This document shows positions 26,501-34,400 of a stretch of 64,000 bases of DNA, one piece after another. Below the pieces are notes generated by a model, which did not search any database, was not told where the DNA came from, and was given only the letters and a program-made list of their open reading frames with translations. The stretch's first letter is position 1; the number at the start of each line of letters is the position of its first letter. The stretch is from Slackia exigua ATCC 700122 (GTDB lineage Bacteria > Actinomycetota > Coriobacteriia > Coriobacteriales > Eggerthellaceae), in assembly GCF_000162875.1 (NCBI RefSeq), contig NZ_GG700630.1, forward strand, positions 20,657 through 84,656, in the 5' to 3' direction. The position numbers and the translations under genes are program-made.

Positions 26501-27506
26501 GCTGCAGCTGACGGTCGATTACGGCAGCATGAAGAAGGTTTCGGACAGCACGGATGTTCCCGCCTTCGCGCGACCGGGAGAGAGTCCTTCCGATCCCGGC
26601 ATAGATCCAGGGCCAACCCCCGATACGCCGAATCCCGGATTCGATCCCTCGAATCCGGGCGGCGGCTCGAATCCGGGCGACGACCCGTCTTCGAACGACC
26701 CTGCGGCGACGGATAAGCCTTCCGGCGAGTCCGGCACGCTTGCCGCCGGCACGTACACGGTGTCCGCGAACATCTGGGTCGATAAGTCGACCGCAGGCCT
26801 TCCGCTTCAGCCTCACTTCACGAATCCGTCGTTCCCGCCGAAGGATCCGGTTTCCGACAACGCGACTTTGAAGGTCGAATCCGACGGCCATGCCTACGTG
26901 ACGGTCCCCATCGTCATCCAGGACCGCATCATGCACGTGAAGAGCATCGGAGGCTTGAACATCGTCGATTCGTCGAGCTCGGGCGGCGGGCTTACGAGCA
27001 TCACGGTCGATCTGGGCGTCCTTGATGCGAGCGACAAGGTGATCAGGAAGAACTGTTCGGCATCCATCGAGCTCGGCTCGCTTGCGCGCACCATCATCGG
27101 CGGAGAGGTGAACCGCAATTGGTCATGCTTCTTCCAGGTGAATTTCAGCGGCGTGCCTAATTCCGGCGGCGGCACCATTCCCGCCGCCGCGCTCGCCGCG
27201 ATGAACGGCGAGACGTCGGCCCAGTCGAGCGGGGCGGTCAAGGCCGCGAAGGACGATGTGTCCGATGCAGCCGCGAAGGCTGCCGAAGAGGCGCGCGCCG
27301 CACGCGATGCCGCAGGGACGTCTGCTGCATCGGCATCCGGCGGCGCCGTCGCCTCCGCCGTGTCCGACATCGCCGACGCCGCCGCGCGCAATCCCGTAGC
27401 CGCCGCCGTCGCAGGCCTGTGCGCGCTTGCCGCGATCGGCGGAGCCTCATACGTTTTGATCAGGCGCCGCATGCAGGGCATGCGCGCAGTGGAAGGAGGG
27501 GAGTAG
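23538..27506 (+). CDS. Large surface-anchored protein with three NEAT-like repeats
   Basis: Predicted cell-surface ligand-binding protein of 1322 aa. A basic N-terminus and Sec signal peptide end near residue 38 (MVPTAAAA). An acidic linker follows, then a modular region in which a GTY(T/E)V(S/T)AN strand recurs at about residues 313, 827 and 1067. Each copy is followed by a Pro/Asn-rich stretch and NAxLxVxxDGxxxxTV. This pattern resembles NEAT (iron-transport-associated) domains, but I do not see a clear heme-tyrosine motif. A Pro/Gly/Asp-rich spacer lies at about 1013-1065, then a C-terminal membrane helix (about 1287-1308) with an Arg tail and no LPxTG. The gene leads into an ABC importer three bases later. 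Confidence 0.8.
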   Translation: MVKAYRIHARRAKSSKRGVTAVLLAFVLAFSMVPTAAAAGPEEPAESQEGQTVSAPENADSAAEAPDVQVAFAPPVSPEDDEESATHEAASENAVPTEADDAGEPSAPASFDKDFKDGKTGIRAHVSIKNPSENDDPEGYAFSVKELSGPQRVDALSRAGIDDASGVAAFALSFAKDGKEYSFADADAVDAWLPGTEGSSVVRLSDGKAKRLSASRDADALKVRTNGMGCFVVAPPAAEEDHGAADADAASDDAVVEESSDDGHAFQQTPPASDGTDAGEGSNAGASVANGSAILHSAFAFEGGGLPYSSAELAPGTYTVSANISMMTPLGIPGYTTNPTNPEGIGGKAGIPDMPVSQNATLVVGADGSRTLTVDLVNPVFTVQRAQNGANLSVLDAVYVPIEQKADDEDYNQRVAQAGVTQRISRLTLGLNDWSGLYRFGGWSVYATTLNTFFPNAAYPAISSLDVSVDLKTAVKKVEGDRTWSFEDDATGVSLDVRADAGSSSIGSLDKASLRVRKIDDASTRAAVSALLSQRYVSVPDFALYDVQLIADGDPVALDGKTATHLSMPASSGSSLDSYANGMLTDLAGTIENGRISAAPGALGTFVLASSEDCEKRKWSRTLKDPATGVSMSYATDGTPETPLIASTPEESCQMLEWYSEYLSLPAVNKADEATRKSALALIKQEGSLANPELSGIYAAGMSMEALMGVPANLLGGGITLSDACNPTSMAIPMVSPDSSVYLVTGTVGSGLTKVKKLSATVDGGYGIVSLTKESTGMSAAAVPLFNAAANFDGTAQGPLSSSSEIGYLVVASAGSVSPEEPPSDTLSPGTYEVTANLAMPGQYNPAIKGLTVYANSPDNPFGPTIDENSDVTVKEAVPSAPMKANARIVVSKDGKKTLVLPVRNPIFTTQSLGTCATLSDIRTERVKPTAGGGSFSGTYGRMKDRIHMMSATLPADASSGIGTYDFKGSVLYAVPLDLTLAPSGDVSLQLTVDYGSMKKVSDSTDVPAFARPGESPSDPGIDPGPTPDTPNPGFDPSNPGGGSNPGDDPSSNDPAATDKPSGESGTLAAGTYTVSANIWVDKSTAGLPLQPHFTNPSFPPKDPVSDNATLKVESDGHAYVTVPIVIQDRIMHVKSIGGLNIVDSSSSGGGLTSITVDLGVLDASDKVIRKNCSASIELGSLARTIIGGEVNRNWSCFFQVNFSGVPNSGGGTIPAAALAAMNGETSAQSSGAVKAAKDDVSDAAAKAAEEARAARDAAGTSAASASGGAVASAVSDIADAAARNPVAAAVAGLCALAAIGGASYVLIRRRMQGMRAVEGGE

Positions 27507-27509
27507 ACG

Positions 27510-28607
27510 ATGCTCTCCCGCAGAAGGTTCATTCTCGGCTCGAGTTTGGCGGTCGCGTCGTTAGCCGTCACAGGTCTTGCCGGCTGCGCATCTTCGGATA
27601 AGACGGTCGCTTCCGATGCCGGCGCCGCCCCCTCATCCATGGCGCAGCCCGAGAGCCGCGCGCTCATGGGAAGCCCCGATCCCTGCACGGCGCGCATCGG
27701 GCTCATCATGGGGCCTCCTTCCATGGGGCTCTCCCAGCTCATCACCGCGGCGAACGAGGGCGTGACGGAGAACTCCTTCGAGTTCACCGTGAACGGCGTC
27801 GACTATATCGGCCTTTCGGCCGCATTCAACGAAGGCGACTACGATATCTGCACGCTTCCTTCCAACATAGGTCCCATCCTCTACAACAACCACGATCTCC
27901 AGAACGAATACGAGATCATAAGCATCAACAACCTGGGCGTCCTCTACGTCATGACGACCGATCCGAGCATTTCGGGCATGTCCGACCTCGTCGGGCGCAC
28001 GGTCTACAGCTACGGCGAGGGCGGCACGCCCGAATACACCATCGAGGCGCTGCTGAAGAAGATGGGCATGGCCGATTCGTTCAACCTCGAATTCAAGAGC
28101 ACGCCTTTCGAGATCCTGAATCTGCTGCAGCAGGAGGAGAACTGCGTGGCCATCCTGCCGCAGCCCTTCGTATCGCTTTCGAAGATCATGGTGGACCCCC
28201 TCTACGTGCCGGTGGACATCACCGACGAATGGGATAAGGCGTTCGCCGACACGGGAAGCCAGGCGGTCACCACCACGACGATCGTCAACCGTCGCTTTCT
28301 CGAGGAGCACGAGCAGGCGGTCATCGAATACCTTCAGCTCATGAAGTCATCGGTCGCCTGGACGCTCGAGAATCCCGCCAGCGCCGCAGCGCTGCAGGAA
28401 AGCCTCGGCACCTTCCTCAACAACGACGTCGCGCTCGATGCCATGACCCAGATCTCGCTCGTCGCCCTGACCGGCACCGAGATGCGCACGGCCATGTCGG
28501 GCTACGTCAAGGAGCTCTACGATGCCAACCCCGACTCCGTCGGCGGGGCCATTCCCGGCGACGATTTCTATTACCTGCCGCCCCGCGGCTATCTGGGCGA
28601 GGAGTGA
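27510..28607 (+). CDS. ABC-transporter substrate-binding lipoprotein (NMT1/SsuA-like)
   Basis: Extracytoplasmic binding protein of a NitT/TauT-type importer. The 365-aa product starts with an Arg-rich export signal (SRRRFILG, possibly Tat) and a lipobox LAGC (Cys about residue 29). The rest is a periplasmic-binding fold with NEGDYDICTLPSNIGPIL, VGRTVYSYGEGGTPEY and a hinge region like the NMT1/SsuA family. It starts three bases after the surface-protein stop and is followed at once by its permease. The ligand is not determined. The paired NEAT-like protein suggests a metal-chelate or heme-type compound, which is inference only. Confidence 0.87.
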   Translation: MLSRRRFILGSSLAVASLAVTGLAGCASSDKTVASDAGAAPSSMAQPESRALMGSPDPCTARIGLIMGPPSMGLSQLITAANEGVTENSFEFTVNGVDYIGLSAAFNEGDYDICTLPSNIGPILYNNHDLQNEYEIISINNLGVLYVMTTDPSISGMSDLVGRTVYSYGEGGTPEYTIEALLKKMGMADSFNLEFKSTPFEILNLLQQEENCVAILPQPFVSLSKIMVDPLYVPVDITDEWDKAFADTGSQAVTTTTIVNRRFLEEHEQAVIEYLQLMKSSVAWTLENPASAAALQESLGTFLNNDVALDAMTQISLVALTGTEMRTAMSGYVKELYDANPDSVGGAIPGDDFYYLPPRGYLGEE

Positions 28608-28615
28608 TCGCGCGG

Positions 28616-29776
28616 ATGGGTCGTATCGGGGATGCGCTTTCTCGGATGCGTGCGCACGACGCGTCCGACGGGAGCGCGGGCACGCTTCCGCGCCTCGACG
28701 TCGTGGCCGAGGCGCTCGGCCTGCCTGAAGAGCGCGTCGCGATGATGGTCGCCCAGGTGCGCAAGAACGGGCTTGACGAAGCGCAGATCGCCCCTATGAT
28801 GCAGATGGCATCGTCCAAGGGCTTGGACCCTGAGCTCATCATGCAGATGCTGACAGGCATGGGCGCATCCAGGGCCCGCGTGGCCGAGCTCATGCGTGCC
28901 CAAGGCATCTTGTCCGACGAAGAGGCGAGCCGCTATATCGACGAGGACGAGCGCTTGCAGACCGAGCGCCTCGCCGAAGAACGACGGCGGAAGCGGCGCG
29001 AGCGTCTGCGCAAGGCTCTTGTGATCGCGTTCTGGATTCTCGTGTGGCAGGGGCTTGACCTCGCGATGAACAACAGGCTCGTGCTCGCCGGCCCCATCCG
29101 TGTCATGCAGGCGCTTGCCGAAGGCATCGTCGAGCCGGGGTTCTGGCTGAGCTGCTCGGCATCGTTCGCGCGCATCGCGGCGGGATTCCTGCTTTCGTTC
29201 TTCGTGGGCATATCCCTTGCGCTCCTTTCGCATCATGCGCGCATCGTGCGCGACTTCGTGGAACCCGTCATCTCCCTTCTGCGCACCATTCCCGTCGTGA
29301 GCATCATCATCATGCTGCTCATCTGGGTCGGCAACCAGATGCTCACTGTGTATCTGTCGTTTCTCATCGTGCTTCCCATCATCTACACCAACATGCTCGC
29401 AGGGCTCGAAAACGTCGATCCGCGAATGCTGGAGATGGCGCGATGCTATCGCTTGGGATGGTGGCGCACGTTCATGTACGTGTACCGTCCGGCGTTCATG
29501 CCCTTCCTCAAGAGCAGCTGCAGGCTTTCGCTCGGCATGAGCTGGAAGGCCGGCATCATGGCCGAAGTCCTGGCCACGCCCAAGCCGTCGATCGGCAAGG
29601 AGATGGCCCAGGCGCGCACGTTCCTCGCCACGCCCGACCTCTTCGCATGGACGGTTGTGGTCATGATATTGAGCTGGGGTTTCGAAAAGGCGTTCATGGC
29701 TCTGCTCGACGCATTGGGGCGTCCGCTCGGTTCGCTGCTCGGGGTTCGTGACGAAAAGGAGGCGAAGGTGCGATGA
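28616..29776 (+). CDS. ABC-transporter permease with unusual cytoplasmic N-terminal extension
   Basis: Inner-membrane permease of the NitT/TauT (SsuC-like) type. The C-terminal 250 residues hold about six helices and the ATPase-coupling EAA-like loop (ENVDPRMLEMARCYRLGWWRTF, about residues 262-283). Unlike normal SsuC-type permeases of about 260 aa, this 386-aa protein has a hydrophilic helical region of about 120 residues first. That region is rich in Met/Glu/Arg and ends in EERRRKRRERLRK just before the first helix. The ATG at 28616 follows GAGGAG by 12 bases. The stop overlaps the ATPase gene by four bases. Confidence 0.87.
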   Translation: MGRIGDALSRMRAHDASDGSAGTLPRLDVVAEALGLPEERVAMMVAQVRKNGLDEAQIAPMMQMASSKGLDPELIMQMLTGMGASRARVAELMRAQGILSDEEASRYIDEDERLQTERLAEERRRKRRERLRKALVIAFWILVWQGLDLAMNNRLVLAGPIRVMQALAEGIVEPGFWLSCSASFARIAAGFLLSFFVGISLALLSHHARIVRDFVEPVISLLRTIPVVSIIIMLLIWVGNQMLTVYLSFLIVLPIIYTNMLAGLENVDPRMLEMARCYRLGWWRTFMYVYRPAFMPFLKSSCRLSLGMSWKAGIMAEVLATPKPSIGKEMAQARTFLATPDLFAWTVVVMILSWGFEKAFMALLDALGRPLGSLLGVRDEKEAKVR

Positions 29777-30414
29777 GCATAGAGGTCTCAGGCGCCTGCA
29801 AGTCCTTCGGCGCGACGCGCGTGCTGTCGGATCTGAACCTGACCATGCAGGACGGCGGCATCTATTGCCTGATGGGTCCATCGGGCGCAGGGAAGACCAC
29901 GTTTTTGCGCATCCTTCTTGGGCTCGAAACGCTTGACTCGGGAACCGTGACGGGCCTTGCCCGCGGCGAGGCGTCGGCCATGTTCCAGGAAGACCGGCTG
30001 TGCGAATCGCTGACCTCGATCGACAACGTGGCGCTCGTGCTCGGCCGTCGGACGAGCCGTCGAAGCGTCAAAGAGCTTCTTGAAGAGCTCCTTCCGCCTG
30101 AATGCCTCGACCGTCCCGTGACGAGCCTTTCGGGCGGCCAGCGCCGCCGTGTGTCGCTCGTGCGGGCGGTTGCGTATCCGGGCGCCGCCATCATCATGGA
30201 CGAGCCGTTCACGGGACTCGATGCGAAGACCCGTCGCCAGACGATCGAGTTCGTGCTCGCGCATAGAGGACGGCGCACGCTGCTCGTCTCCACGCATGGA
30301 GAAGAGGACGCCGCCCTGCTCGGTGCGCAGAAGCTCATGCTTTCCGATCTGCAGGGGCGCGATCGGCGGCCATCCGATCGCGTAAACGTCGAGAGGAGCC
30401 TGCGATGTCGATAG
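29773..30414 (+). CDS. ABC-transporter ATP-binding protein
   Basis: ATPase of the importer encoded by the two preceding genes. The 213-aa product has Walker A GPSGAGKTT (about residues 35-43), signature LSGGQRRR, Walker B AIIMDEPF and the H-loop STHGEE. It is compact for the family. It overlaps the permease gene (ATGA) and the following regulator gene by 10 bases, so the whole set is translated as one unit. Confidence 0.93.
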   Translation: MSIEVSGACKSFGATRVLSDLNLTMQDGGIYCLMGPSGAGKTTFLRILLGLETLDSGTVTGLARGEASAMFQEDRLCESLTSIDNVALVLGRRTSRRSVKELLEELLPPECLDRPVTSLSGGQRRRVSLVRAVAYPGAAIIMDEPFTGLDAKTRRQTIEFVLAHRGRRTLLVSTHGEEDAALLGAQKLMLSDLQGRDRRPSDRVNVERSLRCR

Positions 30415-31061
30415 ACGATAAGACCATGGCGCGCATCAAGGCCTCAAGTCCCTTCGCCGGCGTTGCGGAGGAGGACATGGAAGCCTTGGTCGATCAGCTG
30501 CATGCGTATACGCGCGCTTACGCGAAGGATACGGTGATCAGGCACGCCGGGGATGAGCTCGATTTCTATCCGGTCATCCTCGAAGGAGAGGTCCAATCGG
30601 CCATGCCGCGCGGCGAAAGCGAGCAGATCATCGCCCGGTTCCTTCCCGGGGAATCCTTCGCCGAAGCGGTGCCGGGCGGCCCGGGCGTCTGTCCGGTCAA
30701 TATACGCGCCCTGTGCGACACCGTGCTCCTGCAGATTCCGGCCCAGGGCTTGAAGCACTGCGCCCATCCGTCCGCCTCGATCGTGCAGGCGAACCTCATG
30801 CAGATGATGGCGCGGCGCATCACCTGGCTTTCCAAGAAGATAGCCCTGCTCAATGAGCCGCGCTTGCGTAAACGCATCCTGCTGTTCCTGGAAGACCAGG
30901 ACAAGGAGGAGGACGGGAGCATACGGGTCTATTTCTCGCGCAAGGACATGGCCGAATACCTGGGCGTCAACGACAAGGCGCTGCTGCGCGAGATCAAGCG
31001 AATGCAGGAGGAGGGCGTCCTCTGGGTCGAAGACCGACGGTTCCGCATCCTTCGCCGCTGA
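30405..31061 (+). CDS. Crp/Fnr-family transcriptional regulator
   Basis: DNA-binding regulator of 218 aa. An N-terminal cyclic-nucleotide-binding-type beta-roll (about residues 15-125) is followed by a dimerisation helix. A winged helix-turn-helix closes it (about 165-215, KDMAEYLGVNDKALLREIKRMQEEGVLWV). I see no N-terminal cysteine set for an Fnr-type [4Fe-4S] cluster. The ATG follows GAGGAG and lies inside the end of the ATPase gene. Position in the operon suggests autoregulation of the importer/activase cluster. Effector unknown. Confidence 0.9.
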   Translation: MSIDDKTMARIKASSPFAGVAEEDMEALVDQLHAYTRAYAKDTVIRHAGDELDFYPVILEGEVQSAMPRGESEQIIARFLPGESFAEAVPGGPGVCPVNIRALCDTVLLQIPAQGLKHCAHPSASIVQANLMQMMARRITWLSKKIALLNEPRLRKRILLFLEDQDKEEDGSIRVYFSRKDMAEYLGVNDKALLREIKRMQEEGVLWVEDRRFRILRR

Positions 31062-31158
31062 GGGTTTCATATCGAGCATCCGGAAACCAGACCGCTTTGC
31101 GGCCCGGGCGCGTCCTGCGTTTTTTCGGGACGGCCTGTATAGAGAGAAAGGCACCGAC

Positions 31159-31365
31159 ATGATCGGAGACACCGCGAAAACCATGCGCGAGATCTGCGAG
31201 GACGAGCCTCTGTTCGAGGGCTTCCTGCAGTCCAAAGGATTTCCCTTCTCGATCGACAATCCCATAACCGAGATCGTGAGCTTCGACGACGTCGCGCAGA
31301 TGAGGGAGCTCGACAAAGACGGGTTCCTCGCGGAATTCGAAGCGTACAAAGCCCAGCGCGCCTAG
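31159..31365 (+). CDS. Small helical protein (DUF1858-like)
   Basis: 68-aa acidic protein with no signal peptide or membrane segment. The pattern TMREICEDEPLFEGFLQSKGF...NPITEIVSFDDVAQMRELD is reminiscent of the small helical DUF1858 fold, which usually accompanies redox or iron-sulfur proteins. It lacks the cysteines that many members have. The ATG has AAAGG about eight bases upstream. It lies between the Crp regulator and the giant activase gene in the same direction. Function unknown. Confidence 0.6.
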   Translation: MIGDTAKTMREICEDEPLFEGFLQSKGFPFSIDNPITEIVSFDDVAQMRELDKDGFLAEFEAYKAQRA

Positions 31366-31402
31366 GGCCGCTGCGGGATCGGGAAGAACCAAGGGGGAGA
31401 CC

Positions 31403-34400
31403 ATGCTCTTTCTGGGCATAGACATCGGCGCTTCGACGATCCGGCTCGCTGTCGTGGACGGCTCGGGCGCGATCGTCCGCATGCTGCGCGAAAGCCATAA
31501 GGGCGCAGCCGTCGCGTGCCTGAAACGCATGCTCGCGCATCTTTCGGACGAGATCGAAGGCGAGGTCTGCACCGCATATGCGGCAAGCGGCTCAGGCTGT
31601 TCGCTGCTGCGCGATTTCGATCGCTCCGTCCGTGTGCTCGAGGATGTTCCGGCCATAACCCGAGGCCTTTCCGCCATTGCCCCCCATGCGCGCAGCGTTG
31701 TCCAGATCGGCGGGCAGAGCGCATGCTTCATAGCCCTGTCCGAAGACGGGTCCGCGCCTCGGTTCGCCATGAACGAAGGCTGCGCCGCAGGCACCGGTTC
31801 GTTCTTCGAGGATCAGATGGAGCGTCTCGGCCTGCGCATCGAAGACTATTCGCGCCTGGTGGCGAATGCGCGAAGCGTTCCACGCCTCTCGGGGCGATGC
31901 TCGGTTTTCGCGAAAACCGACATAATCCATCGTCAGCAGGAAGGCGTTCCCGTCGAAGGCATCCTGCTCGGCCTATGCTTCGCGACGGTCAAAAGCTACA
32001 AGGCGACGATCGTTCGGCGCATGCCCGTCAAGGCTCCCGTCGCGCTGACGGGCGGCACTTGGCGAAACGCTGGAGTCGTGCGCGCCGTGCGCGAATCGTT
32101 CGAGCTTGGGGACGACGAGCTGCTGGTAGGAGAAGAGCTTGAGTTTGCCCAGGCCGTGGGGGCGGCGTTGCATGCTCGGGATGGATTCGCCGGGCGTGAT
32201 GATGCGGATGGGACGCGTAATGGAACGCGAGACGGAACGTCGCGTTCCCCCCTTTCCGCAACGAACGGCATCGACGAGGATGCGCTCGAACGGCTCGCAG
32301 GGCTGCTCGAGGCGAAGTCCCTCGACGACGCGCTTCCGCGCTGCGCGCCTCTCGTGGACCATGGATACGAGCCGGGGGAAGGGTACGTCTGCCGTCCTCG
32401 GCCTTGGCGCGCAGGGCCTGATGGGCGCGTCTCCTGCGTCATAGGAGTCGATGCCGGATCCACAAGCACGAACATCGCGGTCGCGGATCTTGAAGGGCGC
32501 CTTCTCGATGCCCAGTACCTGCGCACGCGCGGGGATGCGTTCTGCGCTGCGCGCGACGGGCTTGCCGCCCTCGGCAAGCGCCTCGGCGACGAGCTGGACG
32601 TCAGGGCTGTCGTCACGACGGGATCGGGGCGTTCTCGTCTGGCCGAGCTCATCGGTGCCGATCTGGTGCGCGACGAGATCACGGCGCAGGCGCGTGCGGC
32701 AGCCGAGGTCGATGCGCGCACGGATACGGTGTTCGAGATAGGCGGCCAGGATTCGAAGTACGTTTCGATGGCGTCCGGGCAGGTCGTCGAATTCCAGATG
32801 AACAAGATTTGCGCTGCCGGCACCGGTTCGTTCGTGGAGGAGCAGGCTGCACGCCTGGGAATCCCGCTGGATGGATTCGGTGCCCTCGCGCTTTCGAGCA
32901 CGGCGCCCGTCGATCTGGGGGAACGCTGCACCGTGTTCGTGGAGACCGCCATACACGCCGCGCTCGCCAAGGGAGCGCGCCTGGAGGACGTCGCCGCCGG
33001 GCTGTGCCAGTCCGTCGTGCGCAACTTCCTGCATCGCGTCGTCGGTTCGCGTCCCGTAGGGCGGCATGTGGTCCTGCAAGGCGGCGTCGCCTACAATCCC
33101 GGCATCGTCGAGGCTTTCCGACAGCATCTCGGCGACGCATTGCGCGTCTCTCCGCATTTCGCCATCTCGGGAGCTTTCGGCGCAGCCTTGCTCGCGCTCG
33201 ATGAGCTTCGCTGCTCCGATTCGCCTCTTCGCAAGGAGGGAAGCGTCTTTCGCGGCTTCGACCTTTCGAGGGCGGTCGGGACGCGTGATGAGGCCGATGC
33301 GCAGGAGCGAGAGACCAACCGTATCCTGTTCAAGGAGACGCAGAGTCTCATGCTCGATGGATACGTCCCGTCGCGCGATGCGTCGAAGAAGACCGTCGGC
33401 ATACCGCGCAGCCTGCTCATGTACAAATTCTTCCCTTTGGCGAATGCGTTTTTCACCCAGCTCGGCTTCAACGTGCTCCTCTCCGACACCACCGATGAGG
33501 AGACGGTGCGTGCAGCTCAGGAGCATGCCGCAGGGGAGACCTGCTATCCGATCAAGCTCATGTACGGGCATATGGCCCAGCTCGCCGATGCCGGCGTCGA
33601 TTACGTGTTCATGCCGACGGTGCATACTATTCGGCATGTGACGAGCCGCGTGAGGCATAACTACGGGTGCGCCTATATGCAATCGGCTCCGAAGCTGGTC
33701 GCGGAATCCCTAGGATTCGAGGAGCGCGGCATCGAGCTGCTCTCTCCCATGCTCGACATGGATTTCGGTCAAGAATCGCTGGCATCCGCGATGCTCGGCG
33801 TCGGAGAGCGGCTCGGGTTCGATGCGCGGAGCACGGCGAAGGCGATGATGGCAGGCGGATTCGCGGTGCAGAAGCTTGATGCGAGGACCGAAGCGATCGG
33901 CCAAGAGCTTCTGGCAGGGCTCGGACCCGACGATCGCGCCCTCGTGATCGTGACGCGCCAGTACGGCATCAACGACCCCGTGCTCAATATGGATATCCCG
34001 AACCTGCTCATCGATCGAGGCCAGAAGGTCATCGCCCTTTCGAATCTCAGGGCGCACGACATCGACGTCAGCATCGACTATCCGGGCGTCGTCTGGCCGT
34101 TCGGCCAGCATATTCTTGCGGGCATGAAGCTTATCCGACGCGATCCGCGCCTGTTCGCGGTATACCTCACCAATCACGGCTGCGGGCCCGACGCCATGCT
34201 GTCGCATCTCGTTGCAGAGGAGATGGGCGATAAACCCTATCTGCAGATAGAGGTGGACGAACACTTTTCCAAAGTGGGCGTCATCACGCGCATCGAAGCC
34301 TTCCTGAACGCGATCGCGCATTGGAAGGAGGAAGGGGCGCCGACGCGGGCCTTGGCGCACGTGGTCGATGACGAGGGGTATGCATCGCTTGACGACGGCG

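Noticed and set aside
32139-32444. A separate small gene within the activase
   Set aside because: It is an alternative frame inside a continuous, domain-supported 1398-aa gene.
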